The notes: a model not told the origin generated them from the letters alone. A DNA stretch of 64,000 nucleotides from Clavaria fumosa (GCA_951802425.1 OX637805.1:1984001-2048000), one strand, 5' to 3'; shown: positions 1-11,354, counted from the stretch's first letter. Translations and numbers: made by a program.

Positions 1-1391
1 GTCGATCCGCTGATCACGCCATATTTGAAGCTGATTCCGCAGGTCCGCTTGGAATTCAAAGTCACCGCCGGATGCCTGTGCTATCAGGGTAGCGAGCCTA
101 TAATTACGGCCATCAAGGGCTGTGTCGCATGCTCTCTCTACTTGGTTGCCGGTGAGTAGGCTGAACGCCACGGACGCGTTGTCGGCGGATGGGCTTTTCT
201 TGATATCAGCGTCCACTAGAGGAGCGACGGTTTCTTCTAGCCAAGCAGACACTGCTGCCTTTCGGCGCAAAGACACAACGCGGGTGTGAATGTCAGCAGG
301 AATATCTTCGCCGAGTCTCGGATCAATCTTGTCGAATAGTGCATGTCCAAGCCGAAATAGAGAGGAGTCGTAAGATCTGTCAGTGGGGAGAAAGAGTGCA
401 ACAAAGGAGGAAAAGTAGAGGGAGGGAGATGGCGAGGCGAATGGTATCCCATTTTCGTCTAACTGGATTGGAGAATGACTAAGATGATGTTGGAGAAGTT
501 TTGAGATGTGGTCAAGCGTTCCTGGTGTTTTCTGCGAGACCACAGGTATGCGCGTCACTGAGACGACTGACGAATTGGCTACGGATTGACTTGAAATTGC
601 ATAAGCTTGACTGGAGGAGATGATACCTCACAGGATACGCACGTAGAGCTGAAGGGTCCACAAAGAGAACCTGGATGGGCCAGAGTACCACTAGGTCCCC
701 AACTCACACGGAACGATCGTCCAAGCGACAGACCAGCATCGACAATCGATCGTTCGTGACCGCTGATGATGGAGGTGGCTACCTCCACGCGCGCATATTT
801 ACGCGCGGGTTGGAAGTATGCAGGTTCAGTTGGTGCCGTTCGCTATATCACTATATCATAAAATCTGCACCCAAAACGTTTCATTGTGCGTACCTCCCGG
901 GAGTTACCACGCAGGCCATCGCCATCGGAACCTCTGCTATGCTTCCGGAGGATTGTTTTATCGAGGATGACGGGAGGGGGCCCAGATAGATGCATAGCCC
1001 TTATTACGGCAGCTTCCTCTGGTACCCGAAACAGCGATGCTTGCATAACGTGCATTCGCTGTGGGTCTACACCGACCTGTTGAGGCCAAGGGACGGCTGG
1101 GTCGGCGCGCGACGAGGAGCCGGGCTGGTCGCGCAAAGTTGCATCGAGCTCGTGCGAGAAGCGTATGTCGCCATTCTCGTCTTCGACGAGAGCGCTGCGA
1201 GTGGGGAGCTTTTTACGAGGAGGCGTAGGAGGTGCGGGCAGTTCCTCAGGTGAGTCGGAATCCGAGGATGAGGCGTCTTCGTCGTGAGCTCGTTGGCGCT
1301 GAGAATTGGAGGGTTTAGAAGGGACAAAAACATCCTCGCTGTCGCTGTCACTACTGCTGAGGTCGCTGGTGTTGGCCGTGAACCGACCCAT
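1..1391 (-). CDS. NUP145C: Nucleoporin Nup96/Nup145C, 5' part (3' end beyond window)
   Basis: Component of the Nup84/Y-complex scaffold of the nuclear pore. The minus-strand model starts at ATG 1391 with an acidic, Ser-rich N-terminus (MGRFTANTSD...). Exon 1 is 1391-894, exon 2 842-632 and exon 3 578 to the window edge; the 51 and 53 nt introns keep phase. Exon 2 carries the start of the Nup96 domain (RKYARV, then DAGLSLGRSFRVSWGPSGTL). Exon 3 has SKLLQHHLSHSPIQLDENG, then FSLLTGNQVERACDTAL and RLATLIAQASGGDFEFQADL, all typical of Nup96. No autoproteolytic Nup98 half precedes it, so this is a stand-alone Nup96, or the Nup98 half lies elsewhere. Divergently transcribed from PIG-L. Family assignment rests on motif recognition. 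Confidence 0.85.
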
Positions 1392-1527
1392 TTCCTCGTT
1401 GTGGATGGCGGGCGCGCCGACGACCTTTGCGAACCGTTCTTGTCACACGGTCACATCGTGACATACACGTGGATTTATTTCACGTGACTTTATAACCACG
1501 TGCCTTTCGCGCTCGTTCTGTCGTTGC
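1392..1527. promoter_or_regulatory. Bidirectional promoter with three CACGTG boxes
   Basis: The 136 bp between the divergent Nup96 and PIG-L start codons holds three perfect CACGTG palindromes at 1466-1471, 1481-1486 and 1497-1502, spaced 15-16 bp apart, plus TTTATAA just before the third. CACGTG is the core site of bHLH factors such as Cbf1/USF. Shared control of both genes is an inference. Confidence 0.55.
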
Positions 1528-2521
1528 ATGGCTGTCGGCGTGTTGCGTCCATTCGTTCTTCTTCCAGTTATTGCGGCTCTTCTTCTGCACACACTGAGGT
1601 TTCAAGACTCGGTGTTTGATTCAGATGTAGCGACTGGTGAACCGCCTCGAGTTCTGCTACTCACAGCCCATCCTGACGATGAGGCCATGTTCTTCGCACC
1701 CACCATCCTCTCTGTTCTCTTCCAGCAAGGCACGGACGCTCATAACGAGGTCCGGCGTACACACATTAGCGATTCAAACCAGATCCTGCACTCTCTCTGT
1801 CTTTCTACTGGCAACGCAGATGGATCGGGCGAAGTTCGGATTAAGGAACTAGAGAACAGCCTGGACGTTCTTGGCGTACAGCAAGGAAGAAGATGGGTTA
1901 TTGACAGCCCGTATGCACGTCCTTTGTATCGCCGCGGGCATGACCTTGATGCGTCTCGCGCTAGCCATCTCCAAGATAACATCACTGTTCTATGGGACGC
2001 TGAAATTGTAGCCGATGCCGTCAGGCCATATGTACTCGAACACCACATAAATACCGTACGTTATGACCTGGCATGGTTTAATGCTTGGCTCACTCCGGCC
2101 TTTGAAGATCCTGACGTTCGATTCGCGAGGAATTTCCTCTCACCCAAACCATGCCGCCTTACCTCACGGTGTCCTCCATTTACTAGCGTCCATCCCTGAG
2201 GCGCAGCCTAGACCAAAGTTATACGCCCTCGTCACACATCCAATCCTCCCGAAATACACGGGTCTTGCTGCCGCGCTCCACGTCAAATTTAATCTGAGCG
2301 TGCTACGCCTGTTGCGTGAGCTGGAGGCACGCATAGGTGTGGAGTTTGGTATCAAACCATCGCGGCGGACACCAATTTTCGTCTCTGGATTGAAGCAGTA
2401 CCTGCACGCTATCAAGGCAATGAGGGCGCACTCCAGTCAGTTGGTGTGGTTCAGAGTATTGTATATTTTATTCTCTAGGTATATGTGGGTTAATGATTGG
2501 GTTGAGATGAAAGTTGTGTAA
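1528..2521 (+). CDS. GPI12: N-acetylglucosaminyl-phosphatidylinositol de-N-acetylase (PIG-L/GPI12)
   Basis: ER-membrane enzyme that removes the acetyl group from GlcNAc-PI in the second step of GPI-anchor synthesis. It has an N-terminal hydrophobic anchor (LLPVIAALLLH), then the zinc-site motif AHPDDEAMFFAP, SLCLSTGNADGSGE, WDAEIVADAVRPYVLEH and DSRGISSHPNHAALPHGV. The end (KAMRAHSSQLVWFR...FSRYMWVN) is the usual PIG-L C-terminus. Exons are 1528-1910, 1965-2055 and 2108-2521; the phases agree and give 295 aa. Exon 1 contains an extra stretch (1750-1782, GT...CAG, 33 nt, in frame) that family members lack; it is either an unusually short intron or a local insertion. Stop TAA at 2519-2521. Confidence 0.9.
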
Positions 2522-2768
2522 TAACGAACCTCAATATTGATCGTGTTGAACGGATACAAGGTTACAGTAATAAATGCACTGCTTCGATTGAAGTCGAAAG
2601 CCACGAGAACATACATTACTCAGGCTCATCCTGGCTTGCTAACGGACAGGCTGGGACGTTGTTCAGAGTCTCTGGTCCCAAAGCCCAACTTCGGCAGCCA
2701 CTGTCGCAGCCAACCAATAGCAGAGCCTTCAGATTTACTCTCTCCTCCCCTGCTCGGTGTCACCTTTG

Positions 2769-3158
2769 TTAGTCTTCGACCGGTGAGGGGTCCAAAGAGT
2801 GGTTGTAAAAAAGGGGAGGCGAGGCCCCTGCGGGGACCCATACCATAAATTTAGTGATGCACGACACGAAACAGAGTAATATAGGAAGGCCGCCCGCGCA
2901 CCAGACTGCGCCCTGCAGCAGCGGGCTGATGACCTGATCCCGGAATGTGACCCAGGCTATTTTCCTCCAGCCTATCGAGACGACGACGCCAGGCGCCGTG
3001 GGGTAGATCGTCATGGCGTCGCCGTTCTCGTAGCTCGGCGGGAATTGCGTCGGGGCAGGGACGATGTGTACATGAGGCTGGACGCTGCGCAGATACGTGG
3101 ACTCGAAGCGCAAGTCGGGAATGAGTGCGAGCGGGACCTGGCTGCGGGGCATCTCCAC
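2769..3158 (-). CDS. Small fungal protein, DUF1770-like
   Basis: A minus-strand frame whose clearest ATG is at 3152 (MPRSQVPLALIPDLRFEST). The segment IPDLRFE.TYLRS and the later FRDQVISPLLQGAVW resemble the uncharacterised fungal DUF1770 family; this is recalled from family consensus and not checked. A short hydrophobic stretch (GGLPILLCFVSCI) could be a membrane segment near the C-terminus. The frame stays open upstream to about 3190, so a further 5' exon is possible. It is divergent from TFIIE-alpha, with about 220 bp between the starts. Function unknown. Confidence 0.5.
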   Translation of the reverse strand: MEMPRSQVPLALIPDLRFESTYLRSVQPHVHIVPAPTQFPPSYENGDAMTIYPTAPGVVVSIGWRKIAWVTFRDQVISPLLQGAVWCAGGLPILLCFVSCITKFMVWVPAGASPPLFYNHSLDPSPVED

Positions 3159-3378
3159 CTCGTTGTCGTTGTGGCCGCCGTGGGTGGCTTAGTTGAATGC
3201 CACAGCGGAGGCCACACTCCGCGAAGGGCAGTGCGGGCGTGACACAAATGCGAGTCTGCCACTAACCACCATCATCCTTGGCAAGCTTTTGAGGCAGGAA
3301 ACTGGTGCAGCGCTGTCCAGATTCACTTCGTTTCGGTATACCAGGGTTACTCCTGTCTGGCCGGCCTGGAGGCCCTAG

Positions 3379-5259
3379 ATGGCGACAAAGGGGGACCATG
3401 AGTCCCTCCGTCTGCTCGTGCAACACGTCTCCAGAGCATTCTATGAGCCCAAGTACATCGTCATCATGGACCAGCTCACACGGGCGCCGGTGTAAGTATA
3501 TAAACCCCAGGTCGAGGTTGTTTATTGCGGTGTCTTTTACATTCTGCTCTTGCTCCTTAGTCTCAAGGACGATGAGCTGGCAAGCAGAATGGGCCTGCAG
3601 TCGAAAGAGCTGAACAAAATCATTGCTGTTCTTGCAAACGACTGTCTGGTATCCGTGTAAGTCCAGGTTTCAAACGGAAGTATGCAAGCTCGTTCATAGC
3701 TCTCTCATCACCAGGTATCGCCAGAACGAACTCAAGGAAGGCGCGCAACGATCCGTGGGCAAGCAGTATTACTACATTGACTACCAACACTTCTGCAACG
3801 TTGTGAAATGGCGAGTCGCCGAGATGCGACGTATCATAGATTCCACGTTGCGCAATGTAGGGCTAGTTCTCAAACTCTATCATTCATCTCAACATCATTT
3901 CCGGTACAGGAGCTAGACAACAAAGGCTATATCTGCCCTCAATGCCACAAGTCGTACTCTCCTCTCGATGCTGACAAGCTCATGGACTACTCTTTGGGCG
4001 CGTTTATTTGCGAGGTTTGCCATGCTGAGCTGGTAGACAACGAAAATGCAGAGACCGTTAAAGGGAGTCAAGACAGAATGCAAAGGTTTAATAGACAGAT
4101 GCGGTTTATTATGGAAGGTTTAAAGAGAAGCGAAGCCATGATACTACCCGCGTACGTCTTCGCAGCCCCACCGACACTTTTGCCAGCATAACCTCATCTC
4201 CCGTGCGCCCTTTGTGCAGGTTTGACGTTGCCTCCTGGATCAGGGCCCATTACGCCGAAACGGAGAAAGCCAAAGCAGCGCACTCGTCCGGGCTCAAGGT
4301 GGCCGGCTCCGGACCCGGCGGGGCGAAATACGACGACGGCGTTGAAATCATGATGTCAATGGACAAGGACGAGCGGACGCGGCAACTGGAGCGCGAGGCG
4401 GAGGCGGCGGCGAAGCGGCAGCAGAATGTCATGCCCGCGTGGCACCTGAAGAGCACCATCTCGGGCGAACTGACGGCGCTCGGCGTGAAGGAGAACGCCG
4501 CGGCGGCGGCAGCTGCTGCAGCCATGGCGGCGGGGCAGGGCTCCGTTAATGCAGACAGCTCGAACGACGAGCTGCTGAGGGGACTGGGGACCGTTGGCTC
4601 GTCTCGCCCGGAGACGGCAGTGGTGGAGACTACGGAGGAGGATGTGAAACCGGTGGTCAATCAAGAGTCTGATTGTAAGATTCTTCCGCGGATCTGTTTG
4701 CCCCCCCTCTCCCTCTCATCTTGCTTTCGGTGGCTACGTTATCAGACTTTGACCAGTACTACGCGTCTCTGGCGGCCTCATCCTCTACGTCTGCGCGGGA
4801 CACACCCTCGGTGCTGGGTGCCACGGGCAGCGACGACTTCGAAGATGACGACTCTGAGGAGGACCGCAAGCCGTCCGTGCAGTACATTGATTCGCTGAAC
4901 GACTACCGGAAGCGTTCGCGCTCTAGAGAGGACGTGGGCACACCCCTTAAGAAGGTCGTCAGGATCGACGACGCTGCCTACACGAATGGCGCCACTGTGA
5001 GTGTGACGACCGTCGTAGCAGAAGAGACGAAAGAGTTGAGCGGGGGAGAGGTTATGGGGAAAGATGATCCCATTGTTTATGGTGCGTTTCCATGTCTGTC
5101 ATCTCCACCAGCCTGCTCACGATGGATGCATTGATACGTTGGGTAATATCAGTAAATGGAGTGCCCATGCGATTTTCTAAAGTCACCGAGGAAGATCAGG
5201 ATCTGATGACACCAGAAGAGTATACCGCATATTTCGAGGTGATCCAGGCGCAGTCATAA
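3379..5259 (+). CDS. TFA1: Transcription initiation factor IIE alpha subunit (TFIIE-alpha)
   Basis: Large subunit of TFIIE, which recruits and regulates TFIIH at RNA polymerase II promoters. Seven exons join in phase to 496 aa: 3379-3491, 3561-3656, 3715-3856, 3910-4151, 4220-4674, 4746-5081 and 5153-5259. The start MATKGDHESLRLLVQHVSRA leads into the winged-helix domain (DDELASRMGLQSKELNKII). Exon 4 carries the C4 zinc ribbon CPQC...CEVC. Then follow an Ala-rich linker and a very acidic stretch (DDFEDDDSEED), as in other TFIIE-alpha proteins. The C-terminus (NGVPMRFSKVTEEDQDLMTPEEYTAY, here split for length) is also conserved in fungi. All introns are GT-AG. Confidence 0.93.
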
Positions 5260-5532
5260 ATTAGAGCCTGTGGTTTTCCCAACCAAAAACTGAAAACTAT
5301 CATCCATACTGTAGCTGACCCCACAAAGGTTTTATAATTCACTCTAACTTCATTCTCGTAAAAGTATTCGGCAGATCATGCATGCATTACAACGAAAAAA
5401 CCAAGATCATATCTGCTTGACACGCAATACAACGAAAAAAAAAGAGATCATATGTGCTTGACACAGGGCGCAATACTTTCTCTTGTCCTTCTGCAGTGTG
5501 GTCCAGATGCTTTGAAGGTACGGTTATAAAAC

Positions 5533-6255
5533 TTACGACGGGCCGTAAGCAGGAGGCGCTGCTGGTGTTGGCGCGGGTTTGTATTCGGCCACCTCAGCCT
5601 GTTTGGAGGGTGGGGCTCCCGGTGGTGGCGGATACACTCCAGGTGGTGGTAGCGAAAACGCTCCGGGCGGCGGTTGCGCATACGCTCCGGGCGGTGGTGG
5701 TGCATACGCTCCAGGTGGCGGTGGCGCATACGCTCCAGGTGGTGGTAGCGGGTCCGCTCCGGGTGGTGGTGGCGGGTACGCTCCAGATGATGGCGGCGGG
5801 TACGCGCCGTACGGCGGATACTCTTGCTGCTGGCCGGGCACGGGATAATAGGATGCTGCGCCTTGAGTCTCTGGATAGTTGAGTGGGATGGGTGGAGGGG
5901 CCTCTTGTACTGTGTAAGTCGAACGACGCCTCCGATTACGGATGAAGCATCCGATGACCGATAATAGGATGACTGGCGAAGCGAGTCAGCGCTATTCGAT
6001 AAGGTCAGGGAGGAAAGGATACATACTAAGTGCTATAGCACCACCTACAAAGGGGTAGTAGATAAAGCGCCGTCGACAACGTCGGACGCCGAAGCTGAGG
6101 GTTCGTTTTTAGCAAGGGGGGGGGGATATAAAAAATGACGACGGCGAGGCTAACCTATCAATGAAGCATTCGAGGGCTGCTCTGACACCGATAGGAAACT
6201 GCAAGGCGAGTATAGCGAAGAGGACGCTCGAAACAGTTTTGTGATAGCGACTCAT
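5533..6255 (-). CDS. Single-pass membrane protein with Pro-rich PPxY tail
   Basis: Three exons (6255-6155, 6094-6027, 5972-5533) join in phase to 202 aa. In order: an N-terminal signal-like segment (VSSVLFAILALQFPIGVRA), a very short Cys-containing ectodomain, a transmembrane helix (FVGGAIAL-IILLSVIGCFI), a basic stop-transfer cluster (RNRRRR), and a low-complexity cytosolic tail of about ten PPPGAY-type repeats. The tail contains PPYG and ends in PPAYGPS. The topology resembles fungal Rcr1/Rcr2-type adaptors, which use PPxY motifs to bind the WW domains of Rsp5 ubiquitin ligase; this role is inferred from architecture only. The G-rich frame on the opposite strand is a shadow of the repeats. 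Confidence 0.65.
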
Positions 6256-6690
6256 AGCGAGGGATGGCGCACTGCGCTAGAACTTGGGGTGTTTTTTTGG
6301 TGCGTTGGGTCGTGAGAGACGGCGGTGAACCCTTTGAGCGCTGAGCTTATGGGCTGTGAGACTCACGTGGATTTACACCGCATCCGATATATCGACGACT
6401 ACGGACACTGCCTCAACCCAAAAAACGGCGATTTCCGTGGTGCTAAGTGAGAGCAGGAGGAGGACAGGGACAACAAGCGAATATTCATTGAAACGTGAAA
6501 CAATTATAGCTGAGCAGAGCGGTCAGCGCAGTTGGCACAATGCAGTCCAGGTTGCGGGGTTGCGGTCACCTCGGTCGTCGTTTGTGCTGCCACACCGTAT
6601 GTCTCCTGTTGGTACGTATCAGCCTCGTAAAATTATCGAAATCGAAGGCAACGACGGTTGCCATTTGACGTGCGTCTTTTATGCAAGGTC
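6256..6690. other. Spacer between divergent genes
   Basis: Upstream region shared by the PPxY membrane protein and the OYE-like gene. It contains G and T homopolymers and no open frame I can assign. It probably holds both promoters and an unresolved first exon of the OYE-like gene (ATG at 6600, donor GTACGT). Confidence 0.35.
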
Positions 6691-6739
6691 GAGTTTCTAA
6701 ATATTCAGACTTTTCTCACAGGACGCGTACCACCTCTGA

Positions 6740-8569
6740 GCAATTGAGCCTCGTAGACTCTCAATGCTCAACCATTTTCTCTCCAGTGGTTTTACCATGC
6801 GGCCAGGTCATTCAAAATCGGCTAGTTAAGGTGAGTCTCTACCGAACTGCTACCCATCTGCATCTTTCATTCTCAATACATCACAGGTTTCCATGTATGA
6901 ACATCTAGCCGATTTCTCCGGCGGCCCTCCAAATGCCCGCCATTTCCAACTTTACTCTCGTTGGGGAGAACACGATTGGGGCATGGTACTTACCGGAAAT
7001 GTGCAGGTTTCACCATCACATCTCACCCTCGGTCGTGACATGGTCATTCCGGCAGTCGTGAACGACGAAACGTTGCGCCCTTTCAGAACACTTGCGGCCT
7101 CCATACTCTGCGCCTCGCTGTCACGATCCGAGGTACCCGCCGCTAGCGGTGCATTGCAGAGAAGGGGCTCCATTGCGCTCATGCAACTCTCGCATGCTGG
7201 CAGACAGTCGCCCAACTTCTTAGGCGGGCGTCTGCTGTGGGTCCCGCCGCTCGCACCTAGTGCCGTGCCATGTGGCACAAACCAAAGACACAGCAACCTC
7301 TTGTCGCGAGCGTGCAACTGGCTCCTCTTTCCCACCCCGCGCGCCATGACCCATGCGGACATTGATGGCGTCGTGGCCGCCTTCGCGCGCGGCGCCAGGG
7401 TTGCGTCGGCCTCTGGCTTCCACGGAATCCAGCTGCACGCGGCCCATGGGTGTGAGTTGCATGAGACCTTGCATTCCCTAAAGTAGAAAACTGATGATTG
7501 GCCAAGGACATCATAGACCTTCTTACGCAGTTTCTTTCTCCAAAGGTCAGTCCATTCTGTTTGTCCGGCCGTCAGAATTGCTCATCGACCTTTGACCAGT
7601 CAAATCGGCGCACGGACGAGTACGGGGCCCATTCGCTTCATCTACTGTACAGGATCGTCCATGAGATTCGATCTGAATCGCCAAAGAATTTTGTCCTCGG
7701 AATCAAGATCAATTCAGCTGATTACATTGATGCTGCCAGCGACGAGGCTGCCGATATCGAGGGCGAACAGCATGCAATGGAGCATATCCGCACTATTGCC
7801 AGTTGGGGCAATGTTGATTTCATCGAGATCACCGGTGGTACCTACGATGATCCTGGTACGCAGAATCACCTCGCCAATCTTGGCCAGTTGATCGACTTAT
7901 GACCTGCATATGCATGACACAGATTTCATGACCACGCCCATGTACGCGCGCAAGCCGCGCCAGGCGCTCTTCTCGCGCTTCTCGCGCCAAGCACTCAGCT
8001 TCCTCAAGACCCTCCCTGCGCCGACCCCGCTGGTCCTGCTCACGGGGGGCCTGCGCACCCCCGCGCAGCTGCACACCGCGCTCGCCCAGGAGCACGCGCA
8101 CCTCCTCGGGATCGGGCGCGGCTCCGTGCTGCGCCCCGACCTGCCGAGCGTCCTCCCGGGGCTGCGCGCGGACGACGAGCGCCCGTTCGCGCGCGAGCCC
8201 GGCGTGGAGGTGGGACGCGTGCGCATGCGGCGGTCGCGCGCGTGGGCGCCGTGGTGGGCGCCGTGGCCGTCGTGGCCGTCGTGGTCGTGGCTCCCACGCG
8301 TGAAGCTCGTGGGGGCGGGTATGGGCCTCGCGTGGTACGTCGTCGCGATGCGTAGCTTAGCGGACGGCAGCAGGGCGCCAGCGCCCGCGTTGCAGGCCGT
8401 GTATGGCGTCGGGGGCATCGAGGCGGTGCTACGCATGCATCTTTGGATGGCTATCCGCGCTGATGGAGCAGGCAGCGGAAGGAAGGGCATTTTTGTGTTG
8501 CTGACTGCGGCGGTGCTGGGGCTATTTGTGGTGCTGCATTGCATCGGCTTCGGATGCGCATCGCGATGA
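6740..8569 (+). CDS. NADH:flavin oxidoreductase, Old Yellow Enzyme family, with C-terminal membrane segments
   Basis: FMN-dependent TIM-barrel ene-reductase family. Recognisable blocks in order: LPCGQVIQNRLVKVSMYEHLA (exon junction 6830/6887), YSRWGEHDWGMVLTGNVQV, LMQLSHAGRQSP, PPLAPSAVP, GIQLHAAHG, LLTQFLSPK-SNRRTDEYG (intron 7546-7599), GNVDFIEITGGTYDDP (intron 7856-7922), LVLLTGGLRT and AHLLGIGRGSVLRPDLP. The H-A-A-H-G and SNRRTDEYG blocks are hallmark OYE motifs. After the barrel there is a Trp/Arg-rich stretch and a C-terminal hydrophobic helix (IFVLLTAAVLGLFVVLHCI), suggesting a membrane anchor. The first exon is unresolved. The junction between HAAHG (7449) and GDIIDLL (7507) does not keep phase with any GT-AG pair I can see, so the gene may be damaged there. 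Confidence 0.75.
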
Positions 8570-9066
8570 CATGCGGTGACAACACTTGACACTTCGGGCT
8601 GCAAGCTTCAAGGGCCAGCGAATCCGCGCGATATATCTTAGTCGCATGCCACTAAGTGTTCCCTCGAGCTCTGCCACACCTTTGATCAATCATGGACTCA
8701 TCAATATTCTGTACGCTTGTACGACAGGATCGTTGATGTTGCAGAACGCGGCCCAGAGGCACATTATATCATCCTCCTCTTCGTACCCCTCCGTTGCATC
8801 GTGACCCTTGCGAAGTAATCCCGTATTCGAGTTAATGTCTCATGCTGGGCAATCGAATCTGGACGTAAAATGGTCATTCATGAGACTGGCATACCCGAGG
8901 ATTTTGTAGGACTCCATCTTGGTCTTCTGCAAGTCCTGCTCCTTGATGAATCAGATGGCACGTTGCACCGCTTCAAGTCCACAGACGGATTCGTCGAAAT
9001 ATCCAACTATATAAATTATCAGATATGTTATGTACTGTATAATGTCCTGAGCTAGTATGAATGAAC
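8570..9066. other. Intergenic region between convergent genes
   Basis: About 500 bp separating the 3' ends of the OYE-like gene (+) and the glycosidase-like gene (-). Short open frames show no recognisable family. Probably 3' UTRs. Confidence 0.4.
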
Positions 9067-11354
9067 TCAAAACCCAAAAGCTCCGATCAGAATAGAAAGA
9101 ACGATTGCCAGCCGCATACTCGTATGTCCATGAGTGAGTGAAACAGAGCCCGCCGTCAAATTCGATGGATTCGACACAGACGAGGGAGAGGGAGAGGAAG
9201 AGGGCAACGAGTTTAGCGAGAACGTCGCCGGCGAATCCGGTGAGGAGGACGAAGTCCCTGTCGCGGCCGGCCTCGGCACCAGATCAAAGACAAACCCGAT
9301 ACTACCAGTGCTCTGGAACGTGACGGTCTTCCCCGCAGAATCCACATCCGCCCCGCTCCCGCTCCCGCTTAACACGGCTCTCACGGATCCCGGGACTATC
9401 ACACCCTGCACCCCTGGCACGGTCTGCAGATCCAAAGTGGCACCGTTGTAGTTGAGGTTCGAGGCAAGGAGGAGGCCCTGTGGCTTTGACGCGTCGTAGT
9501 CGTGCCAGACTCCGACGTCGATCCGCTGTGATGTCTCGAAGTGCCCGGCGAAATTGACGGTAGGACTGTACAGAATGGGTGTCATGCCGGGGATGGATTT
9601 GGCGAGGAAAGAGGCGGAATTTTTAATTTCGGGCGTTGTAGGGTCCTTCCAGGATATGATACCTGTTCATAAAGTGAGCATGTGAGAAACAAAAAATGGC
9701 GGGGTCGCGCACCGATTGCACCGTGGTTCATGGAGACGATACTCTGGAGAATGAACTCCAGACCAGTGGGATAACGACTCCAGTACCTTACGTCCAGCGG
9801 AAGGAAATAATAATAAGGAAAAGGGACGTATTAAGAAGGGACGACACATTGATCAGCTTTTCTGCAGGATATACTGATATGATCACACTCACTCCTCCTG
9901 CACAAAGGCTTGGGGTACACTCCATACAGCCTTGGTGCGCTCGAAACCCATGTCATACAATCGTGACACATAGTCATCGGTCCTATCCGCAATGTCCTCA
10001 AACTGGCCTTTACAATTGTCACACCCACACACGCCATAAATGGGCGTACACGGGGTACCCCACTGGTGCGAATAGGTCGCGTTTACGCCGATCACGTACG
10101 GGTCAGACAGGATGATATCCGCGCCAGGTACAAAGGACTGGAAATTGTAATTTTGACAGTTGAGGACGAGGGAGGTAGGGTGGTACGGGTCAACAGAAGC
10201 AATGGCATTGTATGCGTCGATGGTCGCGCTCGGAGGGTCGCCAGAGCCGTCCGGTTCGTCGGTAGTGTACCAAAGGAGCAGACTTGTGCGAGATTTGAAG
10301 GCGTCGACTTGGGCTTTGACGGCGTTGATGTCTCCGTAAGTGCTAGAATAAAACGAGAGTTAAATAGAGAATGCATAGCGGAGATAATTAGGCAGACGCA
10401 CAGACGCATATCATACATGAGGTACAGGCCAACTTTTTCCATGCGGTCCACAATGGCATTCAGTGCTGCAGTGTCGTCGTAAGGGGGTATTGGATGAACC
10501 TGGGGGATATAGGTTGTGAGAGGCGATGTGGGTAAGAAGCACAACTAGTATTCGCACCACTGTGAAGCTGTTGTCCGAGGTGAAGAGTGGATAAACGCAC
10601 TAAGGAAGAAAGCCGAGAAATAGCTCACCCTTGATTCGCCAAGTCATCAAGCATCGCGAGGTTCGATGCGAGGTACTGGTCAAATTGGGTATAGAATCCG
10701 ATGGGGAATACGGGCGCGTAGTCGCCGGTACCGTCAGGTCGTCGTGCAAGGAGAGCGCCCGTGCGAAGGTCCATTTTGGTGACAGAACCGGAGGTTGGGT
10801 CTGGATAGTAAGACAAACTAGACGTAGCAGTGAAGACTTGATTTCCAGAATATGAAGCGGTGCAAGTGATATCGTAAGGAGCGGTTCTTGGTGTGAGATT
10901 AGAGAGCGAGAATGAAAAAGATGCTTTTGTGGCATTGAGCGCGGCTTGGCCTTTCGCGAGCGTCGTTGAACCGGAGGTGATGGTGATGGAGAGCTGGTCG
11001 AGCGAGTTAGATGAAAGGGTGATTGGTTTTGCGTTTGCAATATTGGAGAAGGTGACAGGGGCATCAACAATGATTGAAGCCGGGGAAGAAGCGTCGGATG
11101 CGAGGTAAGGCTTGATTGCAGGGTTGCAACGGAAGGCGAGGAGAGTCACAGACGACTCGGAGGGTATGGGGAACTGGCCACCAGGGGGAACGATGGGGTC
11201 AGTGCTCAGGTAATTTTTGCCACACCTGTTTATTGATGACAAAAGTGAGTATTTTTCCTTGAGTCAACGGAGGTCATTTCACCCACCATTGCAAAGAGTG
11301 AACCAATGGCAGAAGAATGAAAAGAGTGGTAATGAACGTTGGAACCTTCAACAT
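9067..11354 (-). CDS. Secreted, GPI-anchored glycoside hydrolase-like protein
   Basis: Seven exons join in phase to 630 aa: 11354-11287, 11225-10629, 10567-10558 (a 10 nt microexon), 10499-10402, 10342-9893, 9786-9713 and 9662-9067. The signal peptide is MLKVPTFITTLFILLPLVHS. A beta-rich N-terminal half (FSFSLSNLTPRTAPYDITC) precedes a TIM-barrel-like region with VVHPIPPYDD, YLMYDMRLTYGDIN, LLLWYTTDEPDG and DPYVIGVNATYSHQWGTPC; the acidic pair in TTDEPDG is a candidate catalytic site. YWSRYPTGLEF and GIISWKDP follow, then a beta domain, a Ser/Pro-rich stalk and a hydrophobic tail (MRLAIVLSILIGAFGF) typical of a GPI signal. Such proteins are annotated in basidiomycetes as glycoside hydrolase superfamily members; the substrate is unknown. 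Confidence 0.75.

Noticed and set aside
5579..5848. Gly-rich plus-strand frame
   Set aside because: Reverse complement of the PPPGAY repeats of the membrane protein, whose signal peptide, TM helix and splice phases support the minus strand.
9134..9451. Acidic plus-strand frame
   Set aside because: Shadow of the Ser/Pro-rich GPI-anchor stalk encoded on the minus strand.
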